Source: Novosphingobium sp. NDB2Meth1
Lineage (GTDB): Bacteria > Pseudomonadota > Alphaproteobacteria > Sphingomonadales > Sphingomonadaceae
Reading direction: 5' to 3'
NCBI RefSeq assembly: GCF_900117425.1
Contig: NZ_FPEH01000018.1
Location: forward strand, 33,869 to 97,868
Length of the DNA stretch: 64,000 bases
A program made the position numbers and the translations under genes. How positions within the stretch are numbered: position 1 is the first letter of the stretch; each line of letters opens with the position of its first letter. The notes beneath the pieces were generated by a model, which had not been told where the DNA came from, did not search any database, and worked only from the letters and a program-made list of their open reading frames with translations. Of this stretch, positions 1-8,940 are shown piece after piece.

Positions 1-241
1 CCCAGATGGCAGCAGCAATATAGACCACAGGGCCGAGGAGGGAGCACAACCAGGCCGGGATATCGGCAAGCGCCTTGTTGGTGATGCGGCGCACTCTGAA
101 ATCGTTGGGCAGGATCGAATCGATCAATCCGAACGCGGGCAGCGACGCGATCCCGATCCACACCCAGCTTCCGCCAACCAGAAAACTGGCAATCACCGCC
201 AGCTGGAGCACTGCGCCCAGATAGTACCGACCGTAATCCAT
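1..241 (-). CDS. Membrane di-iron hydroxylase, XylM/CymA-like (N-terminal part only)
   Basis: The ATG is at 241 and the gene leaves the window at base 1, so only about 80 residues are visible. They begin [13 protein letters not shown] and include a GGSWVWIG segment and a [12 protein letters not shown] segment, with two hydrophobic stretches. This matches in order the N-terminus of xylene monooxygenase XylM (from memory MDTLRYYL, GGYWVWLG, DVILPKDF), the membrane fatty-acid-desaturase/AlkB-type family that hydroxylates aromatic methyl groups. The histidine boxes would lie outside the window. Divergent from a MerR regulator and near a CymR-like regulator and cumate-type genes, so p-cymene methyl hydroxylase (CymAa) is the preferred reading; xylene or alkane hydroxylase is possible. 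Confidence 0.68.
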   Translation of the reverse strand, partial: MDYGRYYLGAVLQLAVIASFLVGGSWVWIGIASLPAFGLIDSILPNDFRVRRITNKALADIPAWLCSLLGPVVYIAAAIW

Positions 242-276
242 AAGACTCTCCCTGCCGCTTCATGACGGCTCATTAC

Positions 277-297
277 GCGTATTAAATATACGCAAAA
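277..297. promoter_or_regulatory. Candidate operator, inverted repeat GCGTAT-N5-ATACGC
   Basis: Perfect 6-bp arms GCGTAT (277-282) and ATACGC (288-293) followed by AAAA, placed between the divergent XylM-like gene and the merR gene. The same GCGTAT-N7-ACGCAAAA arrangement recurs at 11541-11561 upstream of the acyl-CoA dehydrogenase, agreeing at 17 of 21 positions. The site is seen directly; the binding protein is inferred, with the adjacent MerR protein the simplest candidate. Confidence 0.5.
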
Positions 298-389
298 AAG
301 GAGATCGTAAACAGGCAAATCAATCTCCTTGCCCCAAGAGGCGGCGGAAGGGGCAGACAGAGCGAGGATCCGGCGCTAAGCGAAGACGC

Positions 390-1124
390 ATGAAGATGCG
401 TGAGTTGGAAGCGCGCACGGGGGTCAATCGCGAAACGATCCGCGTGTATCTGCGCGAAGGTCTCTTACCCGAACCGAGCCGTCCGGCTCGCAATGTAGCC
501 GATTATGGTGAGGAGCACGTGCGTGCGATCCTCGCCGTGCGCAAGTTGCAGCGGGATTCCGCCATGACTTTGCCGCAGATTGCCCACGTGCTGAAGGGCG
601 GTGCAGCGAACCGGCCGGTAGGTGCGACCGCATTTGGCCATCTGGAGGAACTCGTCGCCGCGCGGGTCGGTGTCCGCCAGAGCCTCGTGACGATCCAGAC
701 TCTGGCAAGCCAGACACCGCATGCGGCAGATGACGCCAAAGTGCTTGATAGCATCGGCGCGATCCGGATGATCCAGAGCCCGGATGGGCCTGCCCTCAGT
801 GTCACCGACGCCGGCCTTGTCAATCTGTGGGGCCGGATGCGTGAAGCCGGATTTGACGAAGCACGCGGGTTTCCGCCCTCGATCCTCGGCTACTACATCG
901 AAGCGGCCGAATACGTGGCGGGCAAGGAAGCGCAGATATTCCTTGATCAGGTCGAAGGTAAAATCGAGGAGGACGAGGCGGCGAACATGCTTGAATTCGC
1001 CTTGCCCACGATGCTCGAGTTTTTCGGGCTGATTCGGCTCAAGGTGTTCCTGCGCAACATCGGCCGGGCTACACGCGGCGATCGGCTTGAACTTGTCGCG
1101 CTAGGGACGGGCGCAGCGGAGTAG
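390..1124 (+). CDS. MerR-family transcriptional regulator
   Basis: 244 residues. The N-terminal 70 residues form a MerR-type winged helix (MRELEARTGVNRETIRVYLREG then an LLPEP turn and a second helix region), followed by a long effector/dimer region with no recognised domain. The protein is longer than simple metal-sensing MerR proteins (about 140 residues) and has no CxxC or Cys-rich metal loop, so an organic ligand is more likely. It is transcribed away from the XylM-like gene with a palindromic site between them, the usual geometry for a pathway regulator. Ligand and target are not known. ATG at 390 lies downstream of a purine-rich GAGCGAGGA stretch. Confidence 0.75.
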   Translation: MKMRELEARTGVNRETIRVYLREGLLPEPSRPARNVADYGEEHVRAILAVRKLQRDSAMTLPQIAHVLKGGAANRPVGATAFGHLEELVAARVGVRQSLVTIQTLASQTPHAADDAKVLDSIGAIRMIQSPDGPALSVTDAGLVNLWGRMREAGFDEARGFPPSILGYYIEAAEYVAGKEAQIFLDQVEGKIEEDEAANMLEFALPTMLEFFGLIRLKVFLRNIGRATRGDRLELVALGTGAAE

Positions 1125-1130
1125 CGCGCT

Positions 1131-1760
1131 TCAGCGTTTGGCTGCGTAGGCGAGCCGGGCCTCGAGCCATTCAGCTTCTACGGCGTCGGAAACTTCGTCT
1201 TCATCGGCCCAGAAGCGCCGGATTGCGGCGCCCGAGAGCAGCGCGGCGGCGGAGCGGACATCGCGCCGGGCCTGCTCTTCGGTCCAGCCGCGCGCAATCA
1301 GCTGCTCCTCCCATGCGCGGTAGATCGGCGCGCGCAGCTCGGCGACCTTCGCACGGACCTGCGGGAACAGGTCGCTATCCTTGGCGACTTCGAGCGTGAT
1401 GCCCATCGCCACCCAGAAGCGGTCGCTGAAGAAGAACGCCCTGAATTCGGCGAGCATGGCGCGCAGAATGCCTTCGGCATCGCCGGATGTCGTCAGCCAT
1501 TCGCGGCTGTCGTCACGCGCAAGCGTAAGGGTCTGCTCGATCGCCAGCAGGACAACAGCGGCCTTGTCCGGGAAATGGTGCAGGACTGCCCCTTGCGAGA
1601 CATGGGCTGCACCCGCTAGCGAGCGGATGGTGAGGGCGCGGACACCGCCCTCGGCCACGAGCCGATACGCCTCTGCCGAAAGGCGCGCACGCATGCTTTC
1701 GCTGCGTTCGGTCTGTGTCCGGCGCGGGCGCGGCAAACTTTCCGGATCGCGGTCAGCCAC
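1131..1760 (-). CDS. TetR-family regulator, CymR-like
   Basis: 209 residues from a GTG start. An RRTQTERSESMR stretch leads into an N-terminal TetR helix-turn-helix with VSQGAVLHHFPDK, which resembles the corresponding part of the p-cumate repressor CymR (RRTQAER then VSRGAQSHHFPTK, from memory). The C-terminal 140 residues are the all-helical ligand/dimer domain. It is last in the leftward operon, starting 3 bases after the hydrolase stop, so it would be made with the enzymes it probably controls. A candidate CymR-type site lies in the divergent promoter at 6096-6126. That it is a cumate-responsive repressor is inference from similarity and context. Confidence 0.72.
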   Translation of the reverse strand: MADRDPESLPRPRRTQTERSESMRARLSAEAYRLVAEGGVRALTIRSLAGAAHVSQGAVLHHFPDKAAVVLLAIEQTLTLARDDSREWLTTSGDAEGILRAMLAEFRAFFFSDRFWVAMGITLEVAKDSDLFPQVRAKVAELRAPIYRAWEEQLIARGWTEEQARRDVRSAAALLSGAAIRRFWADEDEVSDAVEAEWLEARLAYAAKR

Positions 1761-1763
1761 GCG

Positions 1764-2594
1764 TCAGGTGCTCTGCAGGAAGGGTATGACAAGTTCCACG
1801 AAGCGGTCCCGTTTCTCGATCTGCGTCCAGTGGCCGCATTTGCCGAATATGTGGAGTTCGCTGTTCGGGATCAACTGATTGAAGCGCACCGAAAGCGCGG
1901 GCGGCACGATCACATCGTCGCGCCCGTGGATAACCAGCGTCGGGTGGGGGAGGGCGGCGAGCGCGGCCTCGTCGGTCGCCAGCGCATCAAGCCAGCGCTG
2001 GCGCGGCTCGGGAAACAGGCTGGCATAAGCTTCCTGCGCGCCGGGCCGGATGCTGGCCTTATAACGCGAGCGTACGATCTCCTCCTTAACCAGCGCCGGA
2101 TTGTGCGCAAAGGTGGTCATGAGATCGCGCATCGCCTCCAGCGAAGGCTGATAACCCCAGACCTTGCGGAGCCCTTCGCTGATCGGGAATGGCAGACCGG
2201 CGGCGCCCATCAGGGCCATCCGCGCGACCCGCTCCGGATGGCGCACGGCAAGCGCTAGAGTGAGCGCGCCGCCATAGGAATTGCCGATGAAGTGCGCGCG
2301 TTCGATCCCGAGCGCATCCATGAACCCGATCAGGTGGCCCACCCAGCGCTCCATCGCGAAGCCTTCGATATCGGCCGGAAAGTCGGTGTAGCCAAAGCCC
2401 AACGTATCGGGCGCGTAGCACGTGAAGTGCTGCGCGAAATCGGGGATGACCCCGCGCCAGTTGGCATAGGCCGTTACGCCGGGGCCCGAACCGTGGATCA
2501 GGATCAGCGGCGGGCCTTCCCCGCTCTGGATATAGTTGGTGCCCACGCCGCCCACATCGACGCGGAGCCCGATTTCGGGATTTTCGCTCATCAT
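1764..2594 (-). CDS. Meta-cleavage product C-C hydrolase (alpha/beta hydrolase, CmtE/CumD-like)
   Basis: 276 residues of the alpha/beta-hydrolase fold. The oxyanion segment HGSGPG is at about 35-39, the nucleophile Ser106 sits in GNSYGG, the acid Asp226 in HGRDD and the base His255 in CGHW. This is the signature of 2-hydroxy-6-oxo-hepta-2,4-dienoate-type hydrolases (BphD, CumD, CmtE, XylF). It should split the ring-fission product into 2-hydroxypenta-2,4-dienoate plus a carboxylic acid, which would be isobutyrate if the substrate derives from p-cumate. It follows the dehydrogenase by 31 bases in the same operon. The exact side-chain specificity cannot be read from the sequence. Confidence 0.85.
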   Translation of the reverse strand: MMSENPEIGLRVDVGGVGTNYIQSGEGPPLILIHGSGPGVTAYANWRGVIPDFAQHFTCYAPDTLGFGYTDFPADIEGFAMERWVGHLIGFMDALGIERAHFIGNSYGGALTLALAVRHPERVARMALMGAAGLPFPISEGLRKVWGYQPSLEAMRDLMTTFAHNPALVKEEIVRSRYKASIRPGAQEAYASLFPEPRQRWLDALATDEAALAALPHPTLVIHGRDDVIVPPALSVRFNQLIPNSELHIFGKCGHWTQIEKRDRFVELVIPFLQST

Positions 2595-2625
2595 CCTGTT
2601 GTCCTGTCTGTTTGGCGTGATGCGT

Positions 2626-3384
2626 TCACAACATGGTCGTCCCGCCGTTGACGCTGATGACTTGTCCGGTGACGAAGCTGGCCTGCGGCGATGCGAGATA
2701 GGCGACCATCGAGGCGACTTCGGCTTCTTCCGCCGGACGGCCGATGGGAATGATCGCGCAGACCTTTTCGACCAGCGCGGGGTTCACCGCACGCACATCT
2801 TCCAGCTGCTGGGTCTGTACGGCGCAAGGGGCGACCGTGTTGACGGTGATCCCGTCTCGCGCAAATTCGCGCGCCAAGCCGGTGGTCAGCCCGTGCATTC
2901 CGCCTTTGGCGGCGTTGTAGCCAGCATGATCGACAAGGCCGTTGCGCACCGAATCCGCACCCAGCATCACGATCCGGCCATAGCCCGCCGCCTTCATGTG
3001 CGGCAGAGCGGCCCAGGAGCACCAGATCGCGGTCCACAAGTTGCGGTCTATCGTGGCGCGCAGGGTTTCTGGCGTATGTTCGAGGAACGGGCGCAGAATG
3101 CCGCCGCCGGCATTGTTGACGAGAATGTCGATCCTGCCGAAGCGGCCAAGCGCGCCATCGATCAGCGCGCGGGCGGTTTCCTCCTGCGCCAGATCGCCTG
3201 CGAAGGGCCACGTCCGGTCTTGCCCCAGCGCGGTGCAGGCTGCCTCCGCCAGTGCGCTGTCCAGATCGGCAATAACCACGCTAGCGCCATCTTCCAGAAG
3301 GCGGCGCACAATGGCGAGGCCGATACCGCGACCCGCACCAGTGACAATCGCGATCTGGCCCTTGAGCGGTTCGGGATCAGCCAT
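2626..3384 (-). CDS. cis-dihydrodiol dehydrogenase, SDR family (CmtB-like)
   Basis: 252 residues, classical short-chain dehydrogenase. The cofactor loop TGAGRGIG is at 15-22, NNAG at 90-93, and catalytic Ser145, Tyr156 and Lys160 (YNAAK) are present. In this setting it should oxidise the cis-dihydrodiol made by the Rieske dioxygenase to the catechol using NAD+. Its start overlaps the end of the extradiol dioxygenase gene by 8 bases, a sign of translational coupling. General SDR proteins are hard to assign by sequence alone, so the specific role rests on the operon. Confidence 0.8.
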   Translation of the reverse strand: MADPEPLKGQIAIVTGAGRGIGLAIVRRLLEDGASVVIADLDSALAEAACTALGQDRTWPFAGDLAQEETARALIDGALGRFGRIDILVNNAGGGILRPFLEHTPETLRATIDRNLWTAIWCSWAALPHMKAAGYGRIVMLGADSVRNGLVDHAGYNAAKGGMHGLTTGLAREFARDGITVNTVAPCAVQTQQLEDVRAVNPALVEKVCAIIPIGRPAEEAEVASMVAYLASPQASFVTGQVISVNGGTTML

Positions 3385-4306
3385 GGACCTGCTCGCGCGG
3401 CGAGAGGATGGGGCCGCCCTTGCCGAAGCGCGGATCGGGTTTGCTGCCCCACATGTCCATCACTTCGGCCTTGTGTTCCAATTCGCGCGGGCCGCGGGCG
3501 CCGTTCTCTTCGAACAGTTCCATTCCGAAGCTGAACTCGTTGGTGTTGCCGTCGGGATCGAGGAAATAGAGAAAGATGCTGGTCGAGGGCAGGTGGCGTC
3601 CGGGGCCGAAAACGATCGGCACGCCCGCAGCCTTCATGCGGTTCATCGCGGCTCCGATGTCGTCGATATCGGTCACCATGAAATTGATGTGGTGGAGGGT
3701 GTTGGCCGAATGCTGGAGCAGGGCCAGACTGTGATGCAGTGGATTGGGCCAGGCGCGGAGCCACTCGGCAACGCCTTCGACCCGGTCCGAAACGGCAAAG
3801 CCCAGCGCATCGGCCCAGAAGCGGTGCGCGGCATCGAGATCGTGCACGTTGAGCACGAGGTGCCCCATCTGCGCGATGTGCGTGGATGTGGGGGTGAACG
3901 GCTTTGCCGGGGCAGTCTGGCCGACATAGAACGTGCAGGCGAGACCGGCGACCGGATCGGTGAAGGCCAGCGCCCGGGTGAGGGCCTGCGGCTTGCACTC
4001 GGCGGGCGAGAGCCAGCGCACATCAGTGGCGATGTTTTTCAGCCGTTCATAGGCGCGTTCGAGATCGGCTTCGCTTTCGAGCTCGAAGCCTGCACCGATC
4101 AGGCCTGCCGGGCCGCTGCTCAGCACGATATCGTAAGGCTTGTCGCTGCAACGCAGCCAGACGGATCCGTCTGGCTGTGCCTCACCGGAAAGCCCCATGA
4201 GATCGGTGTAGAAGGCAGCGGTGGCGGCGACATCGCTGCATTGCAATCGGCAGAAACCGAGCCGGGCAAAGCGGATGGGCTGGTCCATGGGGGCTTGCTC
4301 CGTCAC
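3377..4306 (-). CDS. Extradiol ring-cleavage dioxygenase, type I VOC fold (CmtC-like)
   Basis: 309 residues with two vicinal-oxygen-chelate modules. The C-terminal module carries the Fe(II) ligands His149 (MGHLVLNVHD), His205 or His206 (TLHHINF) and Glu257 (NTNEFSF), at positions close to those of XylE. It should cleave a catechol next to the diol with O2. The length matches 2,3-dihydroxy-p-cumate dioxygenase, and the downstream CmtD-like decarboxylase candidate fits a carboxylated catechol substrate. The gene overlaps both neighbours (4 bases with the beta subunit, 8 with the SDR). A catechol 2,3-dioxygenase role for another alkylcatechol is the alternative. Confidence 0.84.
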   Translation of the reverse strand: MTEQAPMDQPIRFARLGFCRLQCSDVAATAAFYTDLMGLSGEAQPDGSVWLRCSDKPYDIVLSSGPAGLIGAGFELESEADLERAYERLKNIATDVRWLSPAECKPQALTRALAFTDPVAGLACTFYVGQTAPAKPFTPTSTHIAQMGHLVLNVHDLDAAHRFWADALGFAVSDRVEGVAEWLRAWPNPLHHSLALLQHSANTLHHINFMVTDIDDIGAAMNRMKAAGVPIVFGPGRHLPSTSIFLYFLDPDGNTNEFSFGMELFEENGARGPRELEHKAEVMDMWGSKPDPRFGKGGPILSPREQVHG

Positions 4307-4809
4307 AGGATGATGCTGATGCGCGCGTGCGGCCGCAGGGCTTCCATATCGAGCACGCAGGTCTTGCTCGCGATCTTCAAGCCGCCGTCAGCCTCGATGA
4401 TCCGGTGCAGGTAATGGCCTACAAAGGCATCGCTGGTGATGTCCTTGCTGCGCCACACGATGAACGAGGAGCGCGCATGGATCGCATCGCCTTCGCGGTG
4501 CACGCGCACGTTGGAAACAAGGTGGCGGACCTTGGAGCGCGGGTGCTCGCTGTGCGCGCCGACCTTGTTCAGGCGGATCACCCGCTCGCGCATCCGCACA
4601 TGGTCGTCGGCGATGTAGAACAGTGCCTTGTCGGGATCGGCGGTGTCGCCGTCGACATCGCTTGGCGGCACGTTGTAGTGCGCGTCCGGCGTGTAGAGCG
4701 CGAGCCATTCGTCGAGCCGCCATTGGTCGAGCAGATCGGCCTCGAGGAACAGCAGGTCTTCCACCGCAAGGCGCAGCAGCAGGGCGTCGGGGATCTGGAC
4801 AAGCATCAT
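4303..4809 (-). CDS. Aromatic-ring-hydroxylating dioxygenase, beta subunit
   Basis: 168 residues from ATG at 4809, one base after the alpha-subunit stop; a longer reading upstream would run through the alpha gene and is rejected. The sequence has the SnoaL/NTF2-like beta-subunit pattern (ADLLDQWRLDEWLALYTPDAHY near the N-terminus, then the DDHVRMRERVIRL region). Beta subunits are structural partners in alpha3beta3 Rieske oxygenases and do not carry the active site. The window shows no ferredoxin or reductase for this enzyme, so the electron-transfer chain must be encoded elsewhere. Confidence 0.88.
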   Translation of the reverse strand: MMLVQIPDALLLRLAVEDLLFLEADLLDQWRLDEWLALYTPDAHYNVPPSDVDGDTADPDKALFYIADDHVRMRERVIRLNKVGAHSEHPRSKVRHLVSNVRVHREGDAIHARSSFIVWRSKDITSDAFVGHYLHRIIEADGGLKIASKTCVLDMEALRPHARISIIL

Positions 4810-4810
4810 C

Positions 4811-6073
4811 TCACGCCTCCACCGCGGCAAGGCGCCGGTCCCATTCACGCCAGAAGCAGCGCATCTGCTCCTCGTCGTCGAACAGCGCCCCATCTTCGCG
4901 GTTCATGCCTTTGGAAATGTCGTTGACGAGGCCGTCGCCGCCTGAGGCATAGCCTTGCTGGCACTTCTCGATGGCCTCGACATCGTCCGGCGTGGCGAAG
5001 CCGCCGGGGCCCAGGAATTCAGTGAAGTTGTAGAGACGGTACTTGCGTAGCCACTCGCTTTCCTCGCGCGGGGCCAGCGCCCAGGCGTTGATCTCCATGT
5101 AGCCCGGCGCGGTCGGGTAGAACGTGCGCACGGTGACGGCCATGATGTCGTTCATCACGAGGTTGGGAAAGATCACCATGTTGCGGTTGCGGTGGGCGAT
5201 GCGCTCGGCGCGTTCCGAGCCAACCCGCGCTTCGAGCGCAGCATGGATCGCAGCAATTTCGGCTTTGCCCTCTTCGCCCCACAGCGGCACCCAATGCGCG
5301 ATGGGGCGGCCCCAGGGCGCAGTGTATTCGACCATGGCGTGGCCGTTGCCGAGATCATGCGCGATGCCGGAAAGCGGGGTCGCGCCCAGTGCACCGTTCG
5401 CGTTCTTGAGATACTCAAGATAGGTCGAATGGTTGCAGGCGGCGTGATAGCCGTCAAAGCTGTTCTCTGCGAGCAGCTTCCAGTTGCCCCGGATCGCGTA
5501 TTCCTGCGTGCCGCCGACGATCTGCATCCCGCTCGCGGAATGCTCCGAAACCAGCCTCAGGTAATCCCCCGCCTCGGCCAGATAAGTCGCCAGATCCTCG
5601 CCATCGGCCGCGAAGCTGATGAAGAAGAAATCGCCGAAGCGCTCCATCCGGGGCACATGGACCATCTGTTTTTGCGGATCGGTCTTGAAGCCGTCGGGAT
5701 AGCCGGAGCTCCCCGGCAAGCTCATCAGGTGGCCGTCCGAACCGAACGTCCAGCCGTGATACATGCACATGAACGCGCGTGCGGCGCCCTTGCGCTCGCG
5801 GCAGACCAGCGCGCCGCGGTGCGGGCACGCGTTGAACAGCGCGTGATACTCACCCGCCTTGTCGCGCGTGAACAGGATTGGTCGGCGCGCCACCTTGCGG
5901 GTGAGGAAACTGCCCGGCTCGGCCAGCTCCGAGGCGTGGCCGAGATAGAGCCAGCAGCGATCGAAGATGGCCGCGTATTCGCGCTCGAACGTGGCCTCGC
6001 TGGTGAAGGCCTCGCGCGGGACGAGGAAGCGACTCGCCGCTCTGTCATCGATGATCCGGGGGAAATCCGCCAT
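4811..6073 (-). CDS. Aromatic-ring-hydroxylating dioxygenase, alpha subunit (Rieske)
   Basis: 420 residues from ATG at 6073 (MADFPRIIDD); an in-frame extension to 6178 has no family similarity. The Rieske [2Fe-2S] ligands are Cys83 and His85 (CPH) and Cys103 and His106 (CMYH). The mononuclear iron site appears in DGYHAACNH (His210, His215, with bridging Asp207). It inserts both atoms of O2 into an aromatic ring to give a cis-dihydrodiol. It is first in a six-gene leftward operon with the dihydrodiol dehydrogenase, extradiol dioxygenase and hydrolase. Context favours p-cumate 2,3-dioxygenase; other benzoate-like substrates are possible. Confidence 0.88.
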   Translation of the reverse strand: MADFPRIIDDRAASRFLVPREAFTSEATFEREYAAIFDRCWLYLGHASELAEPGSFLTRKVARRPILFTRDKAGEYHALFNACPHRGALVCRERKGAARAFMCMYHGWTFGSDGHLMSLPGSSGYPDGFKTDPQKQMVHVPRMERFGDFFFISFAADGEDLATYLAEAGDYLRLVSEHSASGMQIVGGTQEYAIRGNWKLLAENSFDGYHAACNHSTYLEYLKNANGALGATPLSGIAHDLGNGHAMVEYTAPWGRPIAHWVPLWGEEGKAEIAAIHAALEARVGSERAERIAHRNRNMVIFPNLVMNDIMAVTVRTFYPTAPGYMEINAWALAPREESEWLRKYRLYNFTEFLGPGGFATPDDVEAIEKCQQGYASGGDGLVNDISKGMNREDGALFDDEEQMRCFWREWDRRLAAVEA

Positions 6074-6095
6074 GCTCGCATCCTCACGCCGGTGC

Positions 6096-6126
6096 TTTAC
6101 AACAAACCGTGCGATTGGTATGTAAA
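6096..6126. promoter_or_regulatory. Candidate CymR-type operator in the divergent promoter
   Basis: A near-palindrome between the divergent dioxygenase and hydratase operons: outer arms TTTACA (6096-6101) and TGTAAA (6121-6126), with ACAAACCG on the left and a related ACCAATCG on the complementary right. The block from ACAAAC through TGGT and TGT recalls the known cumate operator (ACAAAC...TGGTCTGTTTGT, from memory). One site could control both operons. Binding is inferred. Confidence 0.42.
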
Positions 6127-6195
6127 AAGAGAGGGCGCGAATGTCAATCACCGCAGCAAGGTGCTGCGCCTCGGACATGGGCAGGGGGGATCACG

Positions 6196-6981
6196 ATGAA
6201 AGCGGTTGACCATGAAGCGCTCGCGAAGCGCCTGCGTGAGGCTTACAGCGGCGGTGCAGTACCCCCCTTGCGCGACGGCCTCGAGCCGACCGATGTAACC
6301 GGCGCCTATGCGGTTCAGGAGATCAACACGCGGTTCTGGGAGGCTGAGGGCCGCCGCATCGTAGGTCGCAAGGCGGGTCTGACGGCGAAGGCTGTGCAGG
6401 TACAACTCGGTGTGGACCAGCCCGATTTCGGCGTGCTGTTCCACGATATGCGGGTGGCCGATGGTGGCATGCTCGATCCGGCGAAGTGCATCCAGCCCAA
6501 GGCCGAGGCGGAAATTGCCTTCGTGCTGGGGGCGGACCTGCCCTCGCCCGCTACGACTGTTGAGGAAGTGGCGGCTGCCGTTGCTGCGGTCCACGCCGCG
6601 ATCGAGATCGTCGACAGCCGGATTGCCGACTGGAAGATTACGTTCGCCGATACGGTGGCAGACAACGGCTCCTCCGCGTTTTTCGTGCTGGCCGGTGAGG
6701 GTTTGCCGCTGGCGGGGCTCGATCTCGAAGGCGCGTCCATGGAAATGACCTTTGACGGCGAGACCGTGTCAACCGGTTTGGGTGCTGCCGCGCTCGGCAA
6801 TCCGCTCAATGCCGCCGCCTGGCTCGCGCAGACCTTGGCCGCACGCGGTGAGCCGCTGCGTGCGGGGGACGTACTGCTGGCCGGTGCGCTCGGCCCGATG
6901 GCTGCGCTGCGGCCCGGCGTCCGGGTCGAGACGCGCATCGCGGGTATCGGCGCCTGCAGCTTCACCTATGGGGAAGCCTGA
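6196..6981 (+). CDS. 2-hydroxypenta-2,4-dienoate (2-keto-4-pentenoate) hydratase
   Basis: 261 residues from ATG at 6196, preceded by a strong AGGGGGGA ribosome binding site; an in-frame upstream ATG at 6109 is rejected. The sequence follows the MhpD/BphH/XylJ fold throughout: VGRKAGLT, the QPDFGVLF segment, [11 protein letters not shown], and the [10 protein letters not shown] stretch with metal-binding Glu and Lys. It adds water to the dienoate released by the hydrolase to give 4-hydroxy-2-oxovalerate. It is first gene of the rightward lower-pathway operon, two bases ahead of the dehydrogenase gene. 4-oxalocrotonate decarboxylase is a close paralogue, but no isomerase or semialdehyde dehydrogenase accompanies it. 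Confidence 0.86.
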   Translation: MKAVDHEALAKRLREAYSGGAVPPLRDGLEPTDVTGAYAVQEINTRFWEAEGRRIVGRKAGLTAKAVQVQLGVDQPDFGVLFHDMRVADGGMLDPAKCIQPKAEAEIAFVLGADLPSPATTVEEVAAAVAAVHAAIEIVDSRIADWKITFADTVADNGSSAFFVLAGEGLPLAGLDLEGASMEMTFDGETVSTGLGAAALGNPLNAAAWLAQTLAARGEPLRAGDVLLAGALGPMAALRPGVRVETRIAGIGACSFTYGEA

Positions 6982-6982
6982 C

Positions 6983-7912
6983 ATGGCGAAAACCAAAGTC
7001 GCCATCATCGGCTCGGGCAACATCGGTACCGACCTGATGATCAAGATCATGCGCTTGTCCGAGGTTCTCGAGATGGGCGCCTTCGTCGGCATCGATCCCG
7101 AGAGCGACGGCCTGAAGCGCGCGGCGCGGTTGGGTGTGCCGATCACCGCCGAGGGGATCGACGGCCTGCTTGCGATGCCCGAATTCGCCGAGATCGGAAT
7201 CGTGTTCGACGCCACCAGCGCCGGTGCGCACAAGCGCAACAGCGAGCTGGTGCTGGCCGCGGGCAAGCGCATGATCGACCTCACCCCGGCCGCCATTGGC
7301 CCCTACACGGTGCCGCCGGTCAACGGCGAGGCGAACCTCGATGCACTCAACGTCAACATGGTGACCTGCGGTGGGCAGGCGACGATCCCGATCGTTGCAG
7401 CGGTTAACCGCGTGGCCAAGGTGCACTACGGCGAAATCGTCGCCTCGATCGCATCCAAGAGCGCAGGCCCCGGCACGCGCGCCAATATCGACGAGTTCAC
7501 CGAGACCACGTCACAGGCCATCGTGGATGTCGGCGGGGCTACGCGCGGCAAGGCGATCATCGTGCTCAACCCTGCCGAGCCGCCGCTGATCATGCGCGAT
7601 ACGGTCTATTGCCTCTGCGAGGACGGCGACCGCCAGGCGATCCGCCAGTCGATCCACGACATGGTGGCCGAAGTGCAGAGCTACGTGCCGGGCTACCGGC
7701 TCAAGCAGGCAGTGCAGTTCGAGGGCATCGGCGGCAACCAGCCGCTGCGCATTCCCGAAATGGGTGGCAGCTTCACCGGCCTCAAGGTCAGCGTCTTCCT
7801 CGAAGTGGAAGGCGCTGCGCACTACCTGCCTGCGTACGCTGGCAACTTGGACATCATGACTTCGGCTGCGCTCAAGACTGCCGAGAAGATCGCACTGAGG
7901 ATGGCAGCATGA
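6983..7912 (+). CDS. Acetaldehyde dehydrogenase (acylating)
   Basis: 309 residues. N-terminal Rossmann motif GSGNIGTDL at 10-18, catalytic Cys129 in [11 protein letters not shown], and the conserved [17 protein letters not shown] segment. This is the DmpF/BphJ/MhpF family, which converts acetaldehyde to acetyl-CoA with NAD+ and CoA while bound to the aldolase so the aldehyde is channelled. The ATG follows the hydratase stop by one base, and the gene overlaps the aldolase start by 4 bases, matching the obligate complex. Confidence 0.92.
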   Translation: MAKTKVAIIGSGNIGTDLMIKIMRLSEVLEMGAFVGIDPESDGLKRAARLGVPITAEGIDGLLAMPEFAEIGIVFDATSAGAHKRNSELVLAAGKRMIDLTPAAIGPYTVPPVNGEANLDALNVNMVTCGGQATIPIVAAVNRVAKVHYGEIVASIASKSAGPGTRANIDEFTETTSQAIVDVGGATRGKAIIVLNPAEPPLIMRDTVYCLCEDGDRQAIRQSIHDMVAEVQSYVPGYRLKQAVQFEGIGGNQPLRIPEMGGSFTGLKVSVFLEVEGAAHYLPAYAGNLDIMTSAALKTAEKIALRMAA

Positions 7913-8940
7913 GTTTCGATCCGACAAAGCAGAAACTCTACCTCCAGGACGTCACGCTGCGCGATGGCATGCACGCCATCCGCCACCAGTACGGCCTTGA
8001 TCACGTGCGCAAGATCGCCAAGGCGCTCGATCGCGCCAAGGTCGATGCCATCGAAGTGGCGCATGGCGACGGCCTGCAAGGCTCCAGCTTCAACTACGGC
8101 TTCGGCGCCTATACCGATTGGGACTGGATCGGCGCGGTCGCCGAAGTGCTGGAGCACAGCATTCTCACAACGCTGCTCCTGCCTGGCATCGGCACGGCCC
8201 ACGATCTCAAGCACGCCTGCGAAATGGGCGTGAAGTCCGTGCGCATCGCCACGCATTGCACCGAGGCGGACGTCTCGAAGCAGCATATCGAGGCTGCGCG
8301 GAACCTTGGAATGGACGTCTCGGGCTTCCTGATGATGAGCCACATGACGAGCCCCGATGCGCTCGCGCAGCAGGCCAAGCTGATGGAAAGCTACGGCGCG
8401 CATTGCGTCTATGTGACGGACAGCGGCGGCGCGATGAACATGGACGAATATGCCGCGCGTCTGCAGGCCTATGACCGGGTGCTGAAACCGGAAACGCAGC
8501 GCGGTGTCCATGCCCACCACAACCTCTCGCTCGGCGTCGCCAACTCCATCGTCGCGGTGCAGAACGGCGCAGTGCGGGTGGATGCGAGCCTTGCCGGCAT
8601 GGGCGCGGGCGCGGGCAATGCCCCGCTCGAAGTGTTTATCGCCGCGGCGGATCGCTATGGCTGGAACCACGGGTGCGATCTCTATGCGCTGATGGATGCC
8701 GCCGAAGAGCTGGTGCGCCCACTGCAGGACCGCCCCGTCCGCGTCGACCGTGAAACGCTCATGCTGGGCTATGCCGGGGTCTATTCCAGCTTCCTGCGCC
8801 ATGCCGAAAAGGCAGCGGCGGACTACGGCGTGGAGCCACGCGCGATCCTTGCCGAAGCGGGCCGCCGCAAGATGGTCGGCGGGCAAGAAGACATGCTTGT
8901 CGATATCGCGCTCGATCTTGCCAGGCAGAACGAGGCGTGA
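7909..8940 (+). CDS. 4-hydroxy-2-oxovalerate aldolase
   Basis: 343 residues, DmpG/BphI/MhpE family of the DRE-TIM superfamily. It shows the [16 protein letters not shown] start with Arg18, Asp19 and His22, the VTDSGG segment and the metal-binding HAHHN pair, followed by the C-terminal communication domain. It cleaves 4-hydroxy-2-oxovalerate to pyruvate and acetaldehyde. It overlaps the dehydrogenase gene by 4 bases upstream and the next gene starts GTG inside its stop codon. Confidence 0.92.
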   Translation: MSFDPTKQKLYLQDVTLRDGMHAIRHQYGLDHVRKIAKALDRAKVDAIEVAHGDGLQGSSFNYGFGAYTDWDWIGAVAEVLEHSILTTLLLPGIGTAHDLKHACEMGVKSVRIATHCTEADVSKQHIEAARNLGMDVSGFLMMSHMTSPDALAQQAKLMESYGAHCVYVTDSGGAMNMDEYAARLQAYDRVLKPETQRGVHAHHNLSLGVANSIVAVQNGAVRVDASLAGMGAGAGNAPLEVFIAAADRYGWNHGCDLYALMDAAEELVRPLQDRPVRVDRETLMLGYAGVYSSFLRHAEKAAADYGVEPRAILAEAGRRKMVGGQEDMLVDIALDLARQNEA

